Numbered from the stretch's first letter, positions 1 to 5,988 are shown. The stretch is DNA of 6,023 bases from Nitrospira bacterium HGW-Nitrospira-1 (GCA_002839535.1 PGYF01000066.1:1-6023); one strand, 5' to 3'. Notes: a model not told the origin generated them from the letters alone. Numbers and translations: made by a program.

Positions 1-2
1 AA

Positions 3-392
3 AGGACAAAGGCTTACGATGCTGCATATCAGGCGTTCAAGGATAAAAAATATAAGGGGTCCAGAGAAAAGTTTGAGGCATTTACCAGGGATTATCCCAG
101 GAACGACCTGACTGATAATGCGCAGTTCTGGATTGCAGAGACTTACTATGCGGAAAAAAATTATGAGGATGCTATCCTTGCCTATGAGTCCCTGCTGAAA
201 AAATATCCTGACAGCAAAAAGACAAGCGGCGCGCTCCTGAAACAGGCATACTCCTTCATTGAAATCGGCGATGCAAAGACAGGCAAAATAATACTGAACA
301 AACTGATTGAAAAGTATCCTAATTCTAAAGACACCGGCCTTGCCATAAAGAAACTTGCTGAGTTGGATAAAAAGAACAGCAAGAAAAGATGA
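3..392 (+). CDS. cpoB: CpoB/YbgF (Tol-Pal system TPR protein), C-terminal part, 5' end outside window
   Basis: The open frame enters from the left edge and gives 129 residues before TGA at 390-392. It contains about three tandem TPR-like units typical of the YbgF/CpoB C-terminal domain. The first covers the stretch around AYDAAYQAFKDKKYKGSREK, where an F.....Y..A...F..F...YP pattern is visible. The second holds AQFWIAETYYAEKNYEDAI followed by LLKKYPDS. The third ends in LIEKYPNSKDTGLAIKKL. In the known family, CpoB is a periplasmic protein that binds TolA and links outer-membrane constriction to septal peptidoglycan synthesis. The signal peptide and coiled-coil N-terminus would lie upstream, outside the window. 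Its stop overlaps the start of the moaC remnant in an ATGA, so the two were probably cotranscribed. An unrelated TPR lipoprotein such as BamD is a less likely alternative, because the spacing and the AQFWIAETYY helix match YbgF best. Confidence 0.85.
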   Translation, partial: RTKAYDAAYQAFKDKKYKGSREKFEAFTRDYPRNDLTDNAQFWIAETYYAEKNYEDAILAYESLLKKYPDSKKTSGALLKQAYSFIEIGDAKTGKIILNKLIEKYPNSKDTGLAIKKLAELDKKNSKKR

Positions 393-562
393 CCGGGTTA
401 ACACACTTTGATAAGGATGGGAAGGCCCGGATGGTGGATGTCTCGGGAAAACCTGTGACTGTAAGAGAAGCTGTTGCAACAGGTCTTGTCTCGATGCAAA
501 AGGCCGCCATCCTACCTGTCAGAGGCATTTCCATCGCCGGCGCCTCCTGTTTTTTTAGCTGA
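389..562 (+). pseudogene. moaC: moaC N-terminal remnant (molybdenum cofactor biosynthesis), truncated
   Basis: The frame starts with ATG at 389 inside an ATGA overlap with the cpoB stop and ends at TGA 560-562, giving 57 codons. Residues 4-36 (LTHFDKDGKARMVDVSGKPV, then TVREAVATGLVSM) are an excellent match to the MoaC N-terminus, whose hallmark is LTH....G.A.MVDVS.K..T.R.A.A.....M. Intact MoaC is roughly 160 residues and acts with MoaA to convert GTP to cyclic pyranopterin monophosphate. After about codon 36-41 the match is lost. The KGDV..ARIAG segment, the IPLCHP motif and all catalytic residues are absent in every frame downstream. The last codons overlap the 3' end of the convergent minus-strand gene. 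The encoded peptide cannot be a working MoaC. A 3' deletion or inversion breakpoint, or a contig mis-join near 497-512, would explain it. A single-base frameshift would not, because the rest of the gene is missing. Confidence 0.8.
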
Positions 563-787
563 AGAAAGGGCCGCCTTCAGGTCTTCTCTCTCATTCTTTA
601 AAAACTGCAGCTGGACCGAAATGTTCTTTAATTCATCATTCCGTTTCTCTATTTTGTCCTGTAACAGATAAATATAATACCCTTCAACAATGACGGAAAC
701 GACCAATAAAAAAATGAGGAGAAGCCTCACCCCTCTACTTTTATTGAGCCTCCTGCCTGCGTTCTCTTTCTGATCGTGCCCTGCCAA
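512..787 (-). CDS. Small membrane-anchored coiled-coil protein, function unknown
   Basis: I do not recognise a family. The 91-residue product has a basic N-terminus (residues 7-21, KENAGRRLNKSRGVR), one hydrophobic segment at about 22-42 and a charged, heptad-like helix at about 43-77. A Gly/Ser/Lys-rich tail follows (KKTGGAGDGNASDR). The topology is N-in with a periplasmic coiled coil, like FtsL/DivIC or other short bitopic scaffold proteins, but no specific signature is visible. The start is TTG at 787-785, six bases after the amrA stop, and no ATG exists in the frame. A GTG at codon 20 (730-728) would remove the basic tail and is less attractive. An AGGAGG lies inside codons 11-13 but has no start codon at proper distance. 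It is the last gene of the leftward operon. Its final 17 codons overlap the moaC remnant on the other strand, so the native C-terminus may have been altered by the event that broke moaC. Confidence 0.6.
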   Translation of the reverse strand: MAGHDQKENAGRRLNKSRGVRLLLIFLLVVSVIVEGYYIYLLQDKIEKRNDELKNISVQLQFLKNEREDLKAALSSAKKTGGAGDGNASDR

Positions 788-793
788 GGAAAG

Positions 794-1300
794 TTACCTG
801 TACCTTGAAACCATAAAGCGGAATATCTCCACTTTTTCATCAGGGTTGATCCAGGCCTTCATCTTCGCTATCCGCAGTTGTTCTTCGACCGAGTCCACGC
901 CCTCAAGGTCGGGGAGCAAAAGCCCCTTCCGTGATCCATGTACAACAATGACGCCGTATTTCTTCGGATCAAGCTCGCTGATATCGGAAACCTTTTCAGG
1001 CGGTGAGAGCACATCCACAGAATATGCCAGATCATTCAATTCATCTTCGCCAACCGGATCAAAGCGGGAGTCATGGGTTGCGGCGGATATGGCATTTTTA
1101 ATTATTTCACAGGCTACATTTTCAGTGTATGGCATAAATGTTCCTATGCATCCTCGCAGATTCCCTTTTTTCTTGAGGCTCACAAAGACCCCTGCCTTTG
1201 CCGTCATTTCAGGGACAAACTCTTTCGGCGGTGGTATCTCTTTTCCGGTTCTTATAAACTCTTCAACAGTTTTTTTGGCAAGTTCCACAAGTTTATGCAT
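794..1300 (-). CDS. amrA: AMMECR1-domain protein, AmmeMemoRadiSam system protein A (AmrA)
   Basis: The 168-residue product spans one AMMECR1 domain. Visible family hallmarks are AGVFVSLKKKGNLRGCIGT at residues 36-54, which contains the invariant LRGCIG, the THDSRF segment at 75-80, and the YGVIV...RKGLLLPDLEGVDSVEEQ block at 115-141. Length is close to stand-alone bacterial and archaeal members. Bacterial AmrA usually accompanies a MEMO1-like protein (AmrB) and a radical SAM protein (AmrS). Neither partner is within this window, so they must lie elsewhere or be absent. The biochemical role is not established; the conserved Cys in LRGCIG suggests a catalytic or ligand-binding site. The ATG at 1300-1298 follows directly on the TAA of the preceding polyprenyl synthase gene (TAAATG), and a GAGA-type Shine-Dalgarno sits inside that gene's last codons, so translation is probably coupled. 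Domain assignment is very secure; membership in the three-part system is inferred. Confidence 0.88.
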   Translation of the reverse strand: MHKLVELAKKTVEEFIRTGKEIPPPKEFVPEMTAKAGVFVSLKKKGNLRGCIGTFMPYTENVACEIIKNAISAATHDSRFDPVGEDELNDLAYSVDVLSPPEKVSDISELDPKKYGVIVVHGSRKGLLLPDLEGVDSVEEQLRIAKMKAWINPDEKVEIFRFMVSRYR

Positions 1301-2269
1301 TTATTTTTCTCTACGAAGCGAATAATCCGAAATGGCGAGCAAGGCGTCCTTTGCCCGGCTGTCAGGGAAAACAGAGAGCTCGGCTGTTGCCTCATCTACA
1401 AGCGCCTGGGCCTTATTCAGTGATAATTCGATGGAGCGGTATTTCTTCAGAAGCGCCATGATTTTTGAGAGCCCTTCCTCTGAAAAATCCTTGATGAACT
1501 GTTTAATTTCGTTCTGCTCGTCTTCTTTGGCTATTGTCAGGAGATAGAGCAAGGGCAGGGTTATCTTGCCCTCTTTCAGATCCTTGCAGAGTTTCTTGCC
1601 AAGCGCTTTTTCATCCGCCATATAATCAAGTATATCATCAGCCATCTGAAATACAATGCCTGTTTTCATACCGAAATTTGCAAGCGCGTTTTCCTTCTCT
1701 TCCGGCAATCCTGCTAAAATGGCCCCTAATCTGCATGCAGCGGAAATAAGGGCGCCGGTCTTTGCAGAGATAATCTCAAGATATTCCTCTTCCGTTATAT
1801 CAGGGTCCCCTATCCGGTTAAGCTGCAGCAGTTCGCCTTCTGTCATTCTGGCAGTGGCGCTTGAGAGGATTTCCATAATCGGCTGGTTCCTCTGCATAAC
1901 AGCAGTCTTTAAGGCATTGGAATACAAAAAATCACCGACCAGGACAACGATCTGGTTACCCCAAATGGAATTTGCGGCAGGCTTGCCTCTCCTTGTCTCC
2001 GCCATATCCACGACATCATCGTGAAGCAGCGATGCTGTGTGTATGGACTCGATAATGCCCGCAATATCAATATGTGCCTTGCCTGTGTAGCCTGCCAGAT
2101 CAGCGCTGATCAGATGAAACAAAGGCCTCATCCTTTTCCCTCCGCCTGAAATGAGATAGTTGCCTATTAACGGGATAAAAGGGATTTTGTTTTTGAAGAG
2201 CTCTTTTATATTCAACTCTACGAGATGGAGGTCTCCTGCATAGAGATCGAAAACTTCCTGTAAATTCAT
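1301..2269 (-). CDS. ispB: Polyprenyl (octaprenyl-type) diphosphate synthase, IspB-like
   Basis: This trans-isoprenyl diphosphate synthase extends farnesyl diphosphate with isopentenyl diphosphate units, normally to build the quinone side chain. Counting from the ATG at 2269, the 322-residue product shows SGGGKRMRP at about 41-49, the first Asp-rich motif LLHDDVVD at 81-88 followed by RRGKPAAN, and the second Asp-rich motif MADDILDY at 209-216. EGELLQL and GKITLPLLYLL lie at the expected places. These are the Mg2+-diphosphate binding motifs of the family. The start was chosen because MNLQEVFDLYAGDL aligns end-to-end with the E. coli IspB N-terminus and gives almost the same length. The frame stays open upstream. 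A TTG at 2305 has a good AAGGTG six bases before it, and a GTG lies at 2314, so a 12-15 residue longer protein is possible. Chain length cannot be decided by eye; heptaprenyl or solanesyl synthase are alternatives. It follows mtnA closely and abuts amrA. Confidence 0.9.
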   Translation of the reverse strand: MNLQEVFDLYAGDLHLVELNIKELFKNKIPFIPLIGNYLISGGGKRMRPLFHLISADLAGYTGKAHIDIAGIIESIHTASLLHDDVVDMAETRRGKPAANSIWGNQIVVLVGDFLYSNALKTAVMQRNQPIMEILSSATARMTEGELLQLNRIGDPDITEEEYLEIISAKTGALISAACRLGAILAGLPEEKENALANFGMKTGIVFQMADDILDYMADEKALGKKLCKDLKEGKITLPLLYLLTIAKEDEQNEIKQFIKDFSEEGLSKIMALLKKYRSIELSLNKAQALVDEATAELSVFPDSRAKDALLAISDYSLRREK

Positions 2270-2302
2270 TTTCTGATGATAGGACAGAGCATGTTTTGAT
2301 GT

Positions 2303-2317
2303 CAAGCCAAACACCTT
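2303..2317 (-). promoter_or_regulatory. Possible alternative Shine-Dalgarno and TTG start for the polyprenyl synthase gene
   Basis: On the minus strand AAGGTG (2317-2312) is followed by six bases and an in-frame TTG (2305-2303). The ATG favoured by homology at 2269 has no purine-rich site before it. Since the Nramp-like gene in the same operon clearly uses TTG, initiation here is credible and would add 12 residues to the N-terminus. Which start is used cannot be settled from sequence alone. Confidence 0.4.
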
Positions 2318-2318
2318 T

Positions 2319-3389
2319 TCATTCTGTAATTTGTATTCTCAGTTTTTCTATATTGGCGTCAGGCCGCGCGAGCTCTTTTAGGTCATGCGGTCTGAATGCG
2401 CCTTTTTCCGTAATGATCGCCGTGACGTATTTTGCCGGCGTTACATCAAAGGCCGGATTTCTGACCTTGACGCCCTCTGGAGCTATCCTGCATTTCCCGA
2501 ATACATTTGTTACTTCTTCCGGGTCTCTTTCCTCAATAGGGATAAGGTCCCCTGAAGGGATCGAAAAATCAACACTGCTTAACGGAGCAGCAACATAGAA
2601 CGGGATATTGTGTTCTTTGCAGAGCACAGCCACTGTATAAGTCCCGATCTTGTTTGCGACGTCGCCGTTGCGCGCGGTTCTGTCGGTGCCGACAATCGCA
2701 AGATCGATTTGCCCTCTTTGCATAAAGGCGCCTGCTGAATTGTCTGTTATGAGCGTCACATCAATGCCTGCTTCCATGAGCTCCCATGCAGTAAGCCTTG
2801 CCCCCTGCAGTACAGGCCTTGTCTCATCAGCAAAAACACTGAATTTTTTTCCCTGCTCTTTCGCAATAAACATCGGGGCCGTTGCTGTTCCATAGCCGCC
2901 GGTTGCAAGTGAGCCGGCATTGCAATGAGTGAGAATAGTGTCGCCGTCGTGGATGAATTGAGCGCCCCACTCCCCTATCGCCTTGTTTGTCCGGATATCC
3001 TCATCGAGTATTCTGCGGGACTCCGCTATCAACAGCTCTTTGAGTTTGGATACGCTTTCGTTTCGGTGAATGGCAAGAAAATTCTTTAGTCTTTCAACTG
3101 CCCACTGTATGTTTACTGCTGTAGGTCTTGTGGCGAGCATGGTATTGAAAACAGGATCGAGCTTTGCCATGAAACTTTCAAAGGCTTCGGCATGTATTTC
3201 CTGGGCCGCAAGGGCCAGTCCCATGGCAGCTGCTATGCCGATCGCCGGAGCGCCCCTGATCCAAAGCTTCCTGATCCCTTCAGCCACAGCAAGATAGTTA
3301 TCGCATTCAATATAGACGACTTCGATCGGCAGCCGCGATTGATCGAGCATGACTACTTTACCGTTCGACCATTCAATTGTCTTAACCAT
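2319..3389 (-). CDS. mtnA: S-methyl-5-thioribose-1-phosphate isomerase (MtnA)
   Basis: MtnA isomerises 5-methylthioribose 1-phosphate to 5-methylthioribulose 1-phosphate in methionine salvage, in the cytosol. The 356-residue length is typical. Visible motifs in order are LDQSRLP (about 15-21), the phosphate-binding RGAPAIG at 45-51, THCNAGSLATGGYGTA at 154-169 with the catalytic Cys at 156, ADETRPVLQGARLTAWEL at 187-204, VGTDRTARNGDVANKIGT at 233-250 with the catalytic Asp at 236, and PFYVAAPLSSVD near 263-274. This full set separates MtnA from the related eIF2B-alpha and ribose-1,5-bisphosphate isomerase proteins. The ATG at 3389 was preferred over the in-frame TTG at 3392 because AGGA lies six bases before the ATG and only three before the TTG. 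It starts 15 bases after the transporter stop. No other methionine-salvage gene is adjacent, so the MTR-1-phosphate source (MTA phosphorylase, or nucleosidase plus kinase) must be encoded elsewhere. Confidence 0.95.
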   Translation of the reverse strand: MVKTIEWSNGKVVMLDQSRLPIEVVYIECDNYLAVAEGIRKLWIRGAPAIGIAAAMGLALAAQEIHAEAFESFMAKLDPVFNTMLATRPTAVNIQWAVERLKNFLAIHRNESVSKLKELLIAESRRILDEDIRTNKAIGEWGAQFIHDGDTILTHCNAGSLATGGYGTATAPMFIAKEQGKKFSVFADETRPVLQGARLTAWELMEAGIDVTLITDNSAGAFMQRGQIDLAIVGTDRTARNGDVANKIGTYTVAVLCKEHNIPFYVAAPLSSVDFSIPSGDLIPIEERDPEEVTNVFGKCRIAPEGVKVRNPAFDVTPAKYVTAIITEKGAFRPHDLKELARPDANIEKLRIQITE

Positions 3390-3395
3390 CAATTG

Positions 3396-3399
3396 TCCT
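3396..3399 (-). promoter_or_regulatory. Ribosome binding site deciding the mtnA start
   Basis: AGGA on the minus strand lies six bases upstream of the ATG at 3389-3387. It sits in the 15-base gap between the transporter stop and mtnA. Its distance favours ATG over the TTG immediately before it. Confidence 0.6.
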
Positions 3400-3404
3400 G
3401 ACCA

Positions 3405-4640
3405 TCAGCTTTTAATGGGGACAATCGTTGTTACAATAAGGAAACCCGTAAGAAGAGTAATGGCAATGACCGTGCCCCAAGATATGTAATTATAGCTTTT
3501 AGGGTTCACATAATCGCCCATAAGTTTTTTATTGTTCACCAGCAAAAGCGCGTATATTAGAACAAATGGAAGCAGCAGTCCGTTTACGACCGCTGAAAGC
3601 ACCATCAGAAGGACAAGAGGGGCGCCCGGGATCATGATCACCGCAGAGGCCAGGGCAATGGTAAGGGTATAGATCCACATAAACTGCGGGGCCTCACTGA
3701 AAGATTTGTTGACGCCTGCCTCCCATCCCATAGCCTCGCAGATATAATAGGCGGTTGCGAGCGGGACGATGATAGCCCCAAGCAGGGAGGCGTTGGCAAG
3801 GCAGATTGCAAATATCAGGTATGCATATTCGCCGGCAAGAGGTTTCAGGGCCAGGGCAGCCTCAGCAGCCTCATTGATCCTGATGTTGTTAGGGAACAGG
3901 AGCGCTCCACAGGTGACAATTATAAAAAAACTGATAACGTCTGTTATAAGGCAGCCTATAATAACGTCCAGCCTTGAGGCTGCATAATCTTCCTTCTTGA
4001 TCCCTTTCTCGGCAATAGATGACTGCAGATAGAACTGCATCCAGGGAGTAATGGTCGTCCCTATAATAGCAATGCTCAGCATGATATATTCGGAATCCCA
4101 TCTCATCCTGGGGATGACCGCGCTCTTGAGAACCGGCGTCCAGTCCGGTTTTGACATCAGGCCTGAGATCACATAACCAAAATAGAGGAGGCAGGCAAAA
4201 AGGAGTATCTTCTCAACAAAACGGTAACTCCCTTTTGTCACCAGCATCCATATAGCTATGGTCCCGACAGGGACCATGACATACTTGCTCAGACCGAGTA
4301 TCTCCATGCTTGCGGCCCAGCCGGCAAGGTTGGCCACTGTATTCCCGAAATTAGCGACGAGAAGTCCGAGCATCATGTAGAAGGCCGCCTTTATGCCATA
4401 GTTCTCACGAATGAGATCAGAGAGGCCTTTACCGGTTATGACACCCATCCTGGCAATCATTTCCTGAATGACAACCATGGCCACTGTGGTTGGCAGCAGG
4501 GTCCAGAGCAGGGTGTAGCCAAATCTCGCCCCTGCTACCGAATATGTAGTAATGCCGCTGGCGTCATTGTCAATGTTTGCGGTGATGATGCCGGGCCCCA
4601 TGATAGAGAGAAAGAGGAGGAATTTTTTCCGGCGGCTCAA
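3405..4640 (-). CDS. Nramp-superfamily divalent metal transporter with non-canonical ion site, probably Mg2+ type (NRMT-like)
   Basis: The 411-residue membrane protein has about ten to eleven hydrophobic segments. It opens with the Nramp TM1 signature GPGIITANIDNDASGI (15-30) followed by AGARFGYTLLW. Aligned to Nramp, the canonical DPGN of TM1 is DASG at 26-29: the Asp is kept and the Asn is Gly. In TM6 the canonical MPH motif within G.T.MPH is GTTITPWMQFYLQSS (194-208), so the transition-metal-selecting Met is Thr and the His is Trp. Published work on Nramp-related Mg2+ transporters reports loss of that Met and a wider site for hydrated Mg2+. I infer Mg2+ import here, not Mn/Fe uptake. The start is TTG at 4640-4638 with a strong AAGGAG six bases before it, overlapping the previous stop as TTGA. 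Coupling to an MgtE-like Mg2+ sensor gene supports the substrate call. Other divalent metals remain possible. Confidence 0.85.
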   Translation of the reverse strand: MSRRKKFLLFLSIMGPGIITANIDNDASGITTYSVAGARFGYTLLWTLLPTTVAMVVIQEMIARMGVITGKGLSDLIRENYGIKAAFYMMLGLLVANFGNTVANLAGWAASMEILGLSKYVMVPVGTIAIWMLVTKGSYRFVEKILLFACLLYFGYVISGLMSKPDWTPVLKSAVIPRMRWDSEYIMLSIAIIGTTITPWMQFYLQSSIAEKGIKKEDYAASRLDVIIGCLITDVISFFIIVTCGALLFPNNIRINEAAEAALALKPLAGEYAYLIFAICLANASLLGAIIVPLATAYYICEAMGWEAGVNKSFSEAPQFMWIYTLTIALASAVIMIPGAPLVLLMVLSAVVNGLLLPFVLIYALLLVNNKKLMGDYVNPKSYNYISWGTVIAITLLTGFLIVTTIVPIKS

Positions 4641-5899
4641 ACTTTTCTCCTTTTCCTCTTTGCAGCAGGAGGGAGAAGCATGTCGATTATATCGTCTACG
4701 GTTATTATCCCGTGCATATATCCGTTTTCATCCACGACCGGAAGCGCCAGAAGGTTATATTTTGAGATGATCTGGGCAGCATCCATCTCGTCTTCGCCGG
4801 GCGCTATTGTTTTGAGATTTGTCTCCATTAAATCAGCAAGCAGGCAGTCAGGCTCGGCCAGAAGCATTTCCTTGAGTGAGGTGACGCCGATCAGCTTTTC
4901 TTCCTTATCGAGAATATATATGTAATAGACGTTTTCGACCTCTTTTGCGTGTTGTTTGAAGCACTCCGAGGCCTCCTGTACAGTCATAAGCGGTGAATAC
5001 GCTATATATTCGTTTGTCATAAGACCGCCTGCGGTGTCGTCCTCGTGTCCGAGAAGCTCCTGTATATCTTCAGCATCCTCTTTCTCGATGTTTTCAAGAA
5101 TCTCCTGCGCTTTTTTGGTCGGCAGGTCGCTCAGGATGTCCGCAGCCTCATCCGGCGACATTTCCTCTATGATGTCAGCAGCCTTGTCAGTATCCATGGC
5201 ATTGATAATGTCTGCCTGCATCTCAGGCTTTAACTCAGACAACGCCTCAGCAGCAGTTTCAATGTCAAGGTCCTTAAACAGGTGGGCGCCTTCTTCGCGT
5301 GAGACCCGGCTTATTATGTCGGCAATGTCCGCAGGGTGGAGTTCCGCAAGCATCTGTCTTGGCACCGTAAGCGTAATTGCATTAAGCTTGGGCCTGAGCG
5401 GCTGAATGTAGTTCCAACTGATCAGGTTATAGGGCAGGCCGGCCTTGAACATGTTCAAGAAATCTTCACTGCTGCGCTCGATGCCAAGCCTCCGGAGGAT
5501 CCCTCTTATGCCCACATCAACAGCTGTCAGCGCTGCGTTATCCTGATACCCTTCAAGTTTTATGTCATTGACGCGGACAACTTTTGCCCCGTTGGCGTCA
5601 ACTATCTGTTTGTCGAGTATATCCCTGACAACGAGAAGGTCTTCCTCATTGAACTCATAGGGCTGGAGGCTGTCTTTGTATATTTTGGAAGAGATGACCT
5701 TTTTGTTGAATAAATTAAGGCCGGACCATGGGAGGCTGAAAAGTTTTTTTTTCTTTTCAATAACGAGCATTGATACAATGGGCATTGGATCGCCCTTGAT
5801 GATCACAAGGTCCTTTACCTTTCCGATCTCCTCCCCCTTCGGGTCAAGCACGGGCTTTCTGATAATCTCGCTCGAAAAAACTTCACCGAAAAAAGACAT
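4637..5899 (-). CDS. Soluble PRC-barrel / MgtE_N / CBS-pair protein, probable cytosolic Mg2+ sensor
   Basis: The 420-residue protein has no transmembrane segment. Domains in order: a PRC-barrel-like unit at about 8-80 (SEIIRKPVLDPKGEEIGKV); a second related unit at about 88-140 (RDILDKQIVDANGAKVVRV); an MgtE N-terminal superhelical domain at about 178-285 with repeated acidic helices (AADIIEEMSPDEAADILSDL); the classic MgtE link HEDDTAGGLMTNEY at 285-298; two CBS domains at about 298-345 and 355-408, the second ending HGIITVDDIIDML; and a basic tail KRKRRKV. In MgtE the same N-CBS module binds Mg2+ and locks the channel, but MgtE continues into five membrane helices that are absent here. The start is ATG at 5899 with GGGAG five bases upstream. 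It is the first gene of the operon and overlaps the Nramp-like gene by four bases, suggesting it senses Mg2+ and gates or regulates that carrier. Regulation of another target cannot be excluded. Confidence 0.88.
   Translation of the reverse strand: MSFFGEVFSSEIIRKPVLDPKGEEIGKVKDLVIIKGDPMPIVSMLVIEKKKKLFSLPWSGLNLFNKKVISSKIYKDSLQPYEFNEEDLLVVRDILDKQIVDANGAKVVRVNDIKLEGYQDNAALTAVDVGIRGILRRLGIERSSEDFLNMFKAGLPYNLISWNYIQPLRPKLNAITLTVPRQMLAELHPADIADIISRVSREEGAHLFKDLDIETAAEALSELKPEMQADIINAMDTDKAADIIEEMSPDEAADILSDLPTKKAQEILENIEKEDAEDIQELLGHEDDTAGGLMTNEYIAYSPLMTVQEASECFKQHAKEVENVYYIYILDKEEKLIGVTSLKEMLLAEPDCLLADLMETNLKTIAPGEDEMDAAQIISKYNLLALPVVDENGYMHGIITVDDIIDMLLPPAAKRKRRKV
4647..4652 (-). promoter_or_regulatory. 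Strong Shine-Dalgarno for the Nramp-like gene, inside the upstream coding region
   Basis: AAGGAG on the minus strand is followed by six bases (aaaagt) and the TTG start at 4640. It lies in the codons for the basic tail KRKRRKV of the preceding sensor gene. With the TTGA stop/start overlap, this makes translational coupling likely and fixes the rare TTG start. Confidence 0.8.
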
Positions 5900-5904
5900 G
5901 GTAT

Positions 5905-5909
5905 CTCCC
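5905..5909 (-). promoter_or_regulatory. Ribosome binding site of the first operon gene
   Basis: GGGAG on the minus strand lies five bases before the ATG at 5899-5897. This supports the chosen start of the PRC/MgtE_N/CBS gene. No convincing sigma-70 promoter could be placed further upstream. Confidence 0.65.
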
Positions 5910-5935
5910 AGGATTAAAAAGATATTTTAATGAAT

Positions 5936-5978
5936 AAGCAATTCATCCCTGTGCTCTTGGCACAGGGATGAATTGCTT
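5936..5978. repeat. Perfect 18-bp inverted repeat (hairpin) with 7-base loop
   Basis: The arm AAGCAATTCATCCCTGTG at 5936-5953 is exactly complementary to 5961-5978, separated by CTCTTGG. It lies 37 bases upstream of the leftward operon's first ATG. There is no run of T immediately after the stem on either strand, so it is not a textbook intrinsic terminator. It could be a terminator for a gene outside the window, a REP/MITE-like palindromic element, or a structured leader or operator. The perfect pairing of all 18 bases suggests recent origin or selection. Confidence 0.8.
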
Positions 5979-5988
5979 CCTAATTTGT

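Noticed and set aside
542..562. T-run at 550-556 as the terminator of the rightward operon
   Set aside because: The preceding GCCGGCGCC can form only a very short stem without a proper loop, and the bases are coding for the convergent gene; not convincing.
846..1325. Long plus-strand open frame opposite amrA
   Set aside because: It is antisense to a clear AMMECR1 coding region, rich in Ser/Phe/Pro, with no family resemblance and no ribosome site; a shadow frame.
4956..5405. Plus-strand open frame opposite the MgtE_N domain
   Set aside because: Ser/Ile-rich translation with repetitive character that mirrors the acidic helices of the real minus-strand gene; no independent support.
4637..5899. 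Full-length MgtE channel
   Set aside because: The protein ends after the second CBS domain with a basic tail and the next frame is an Nramp fold, so the MgtE membrane domain is absent.
5924..5929. TAAAAT on the minus strand as a -10 box for the leftward operon
   Set aside because: No TTGACA-like -35 is found 16-18 bases upstream; that position falls inside the palindrome arm (CACAGG region). The region is simply AT-rich.
5914..5930. Small AT inverted repeat TTAAAA/TTTTAA near the operon start
   Set aside because: Only six AT pairs, expected by chance in this composition.
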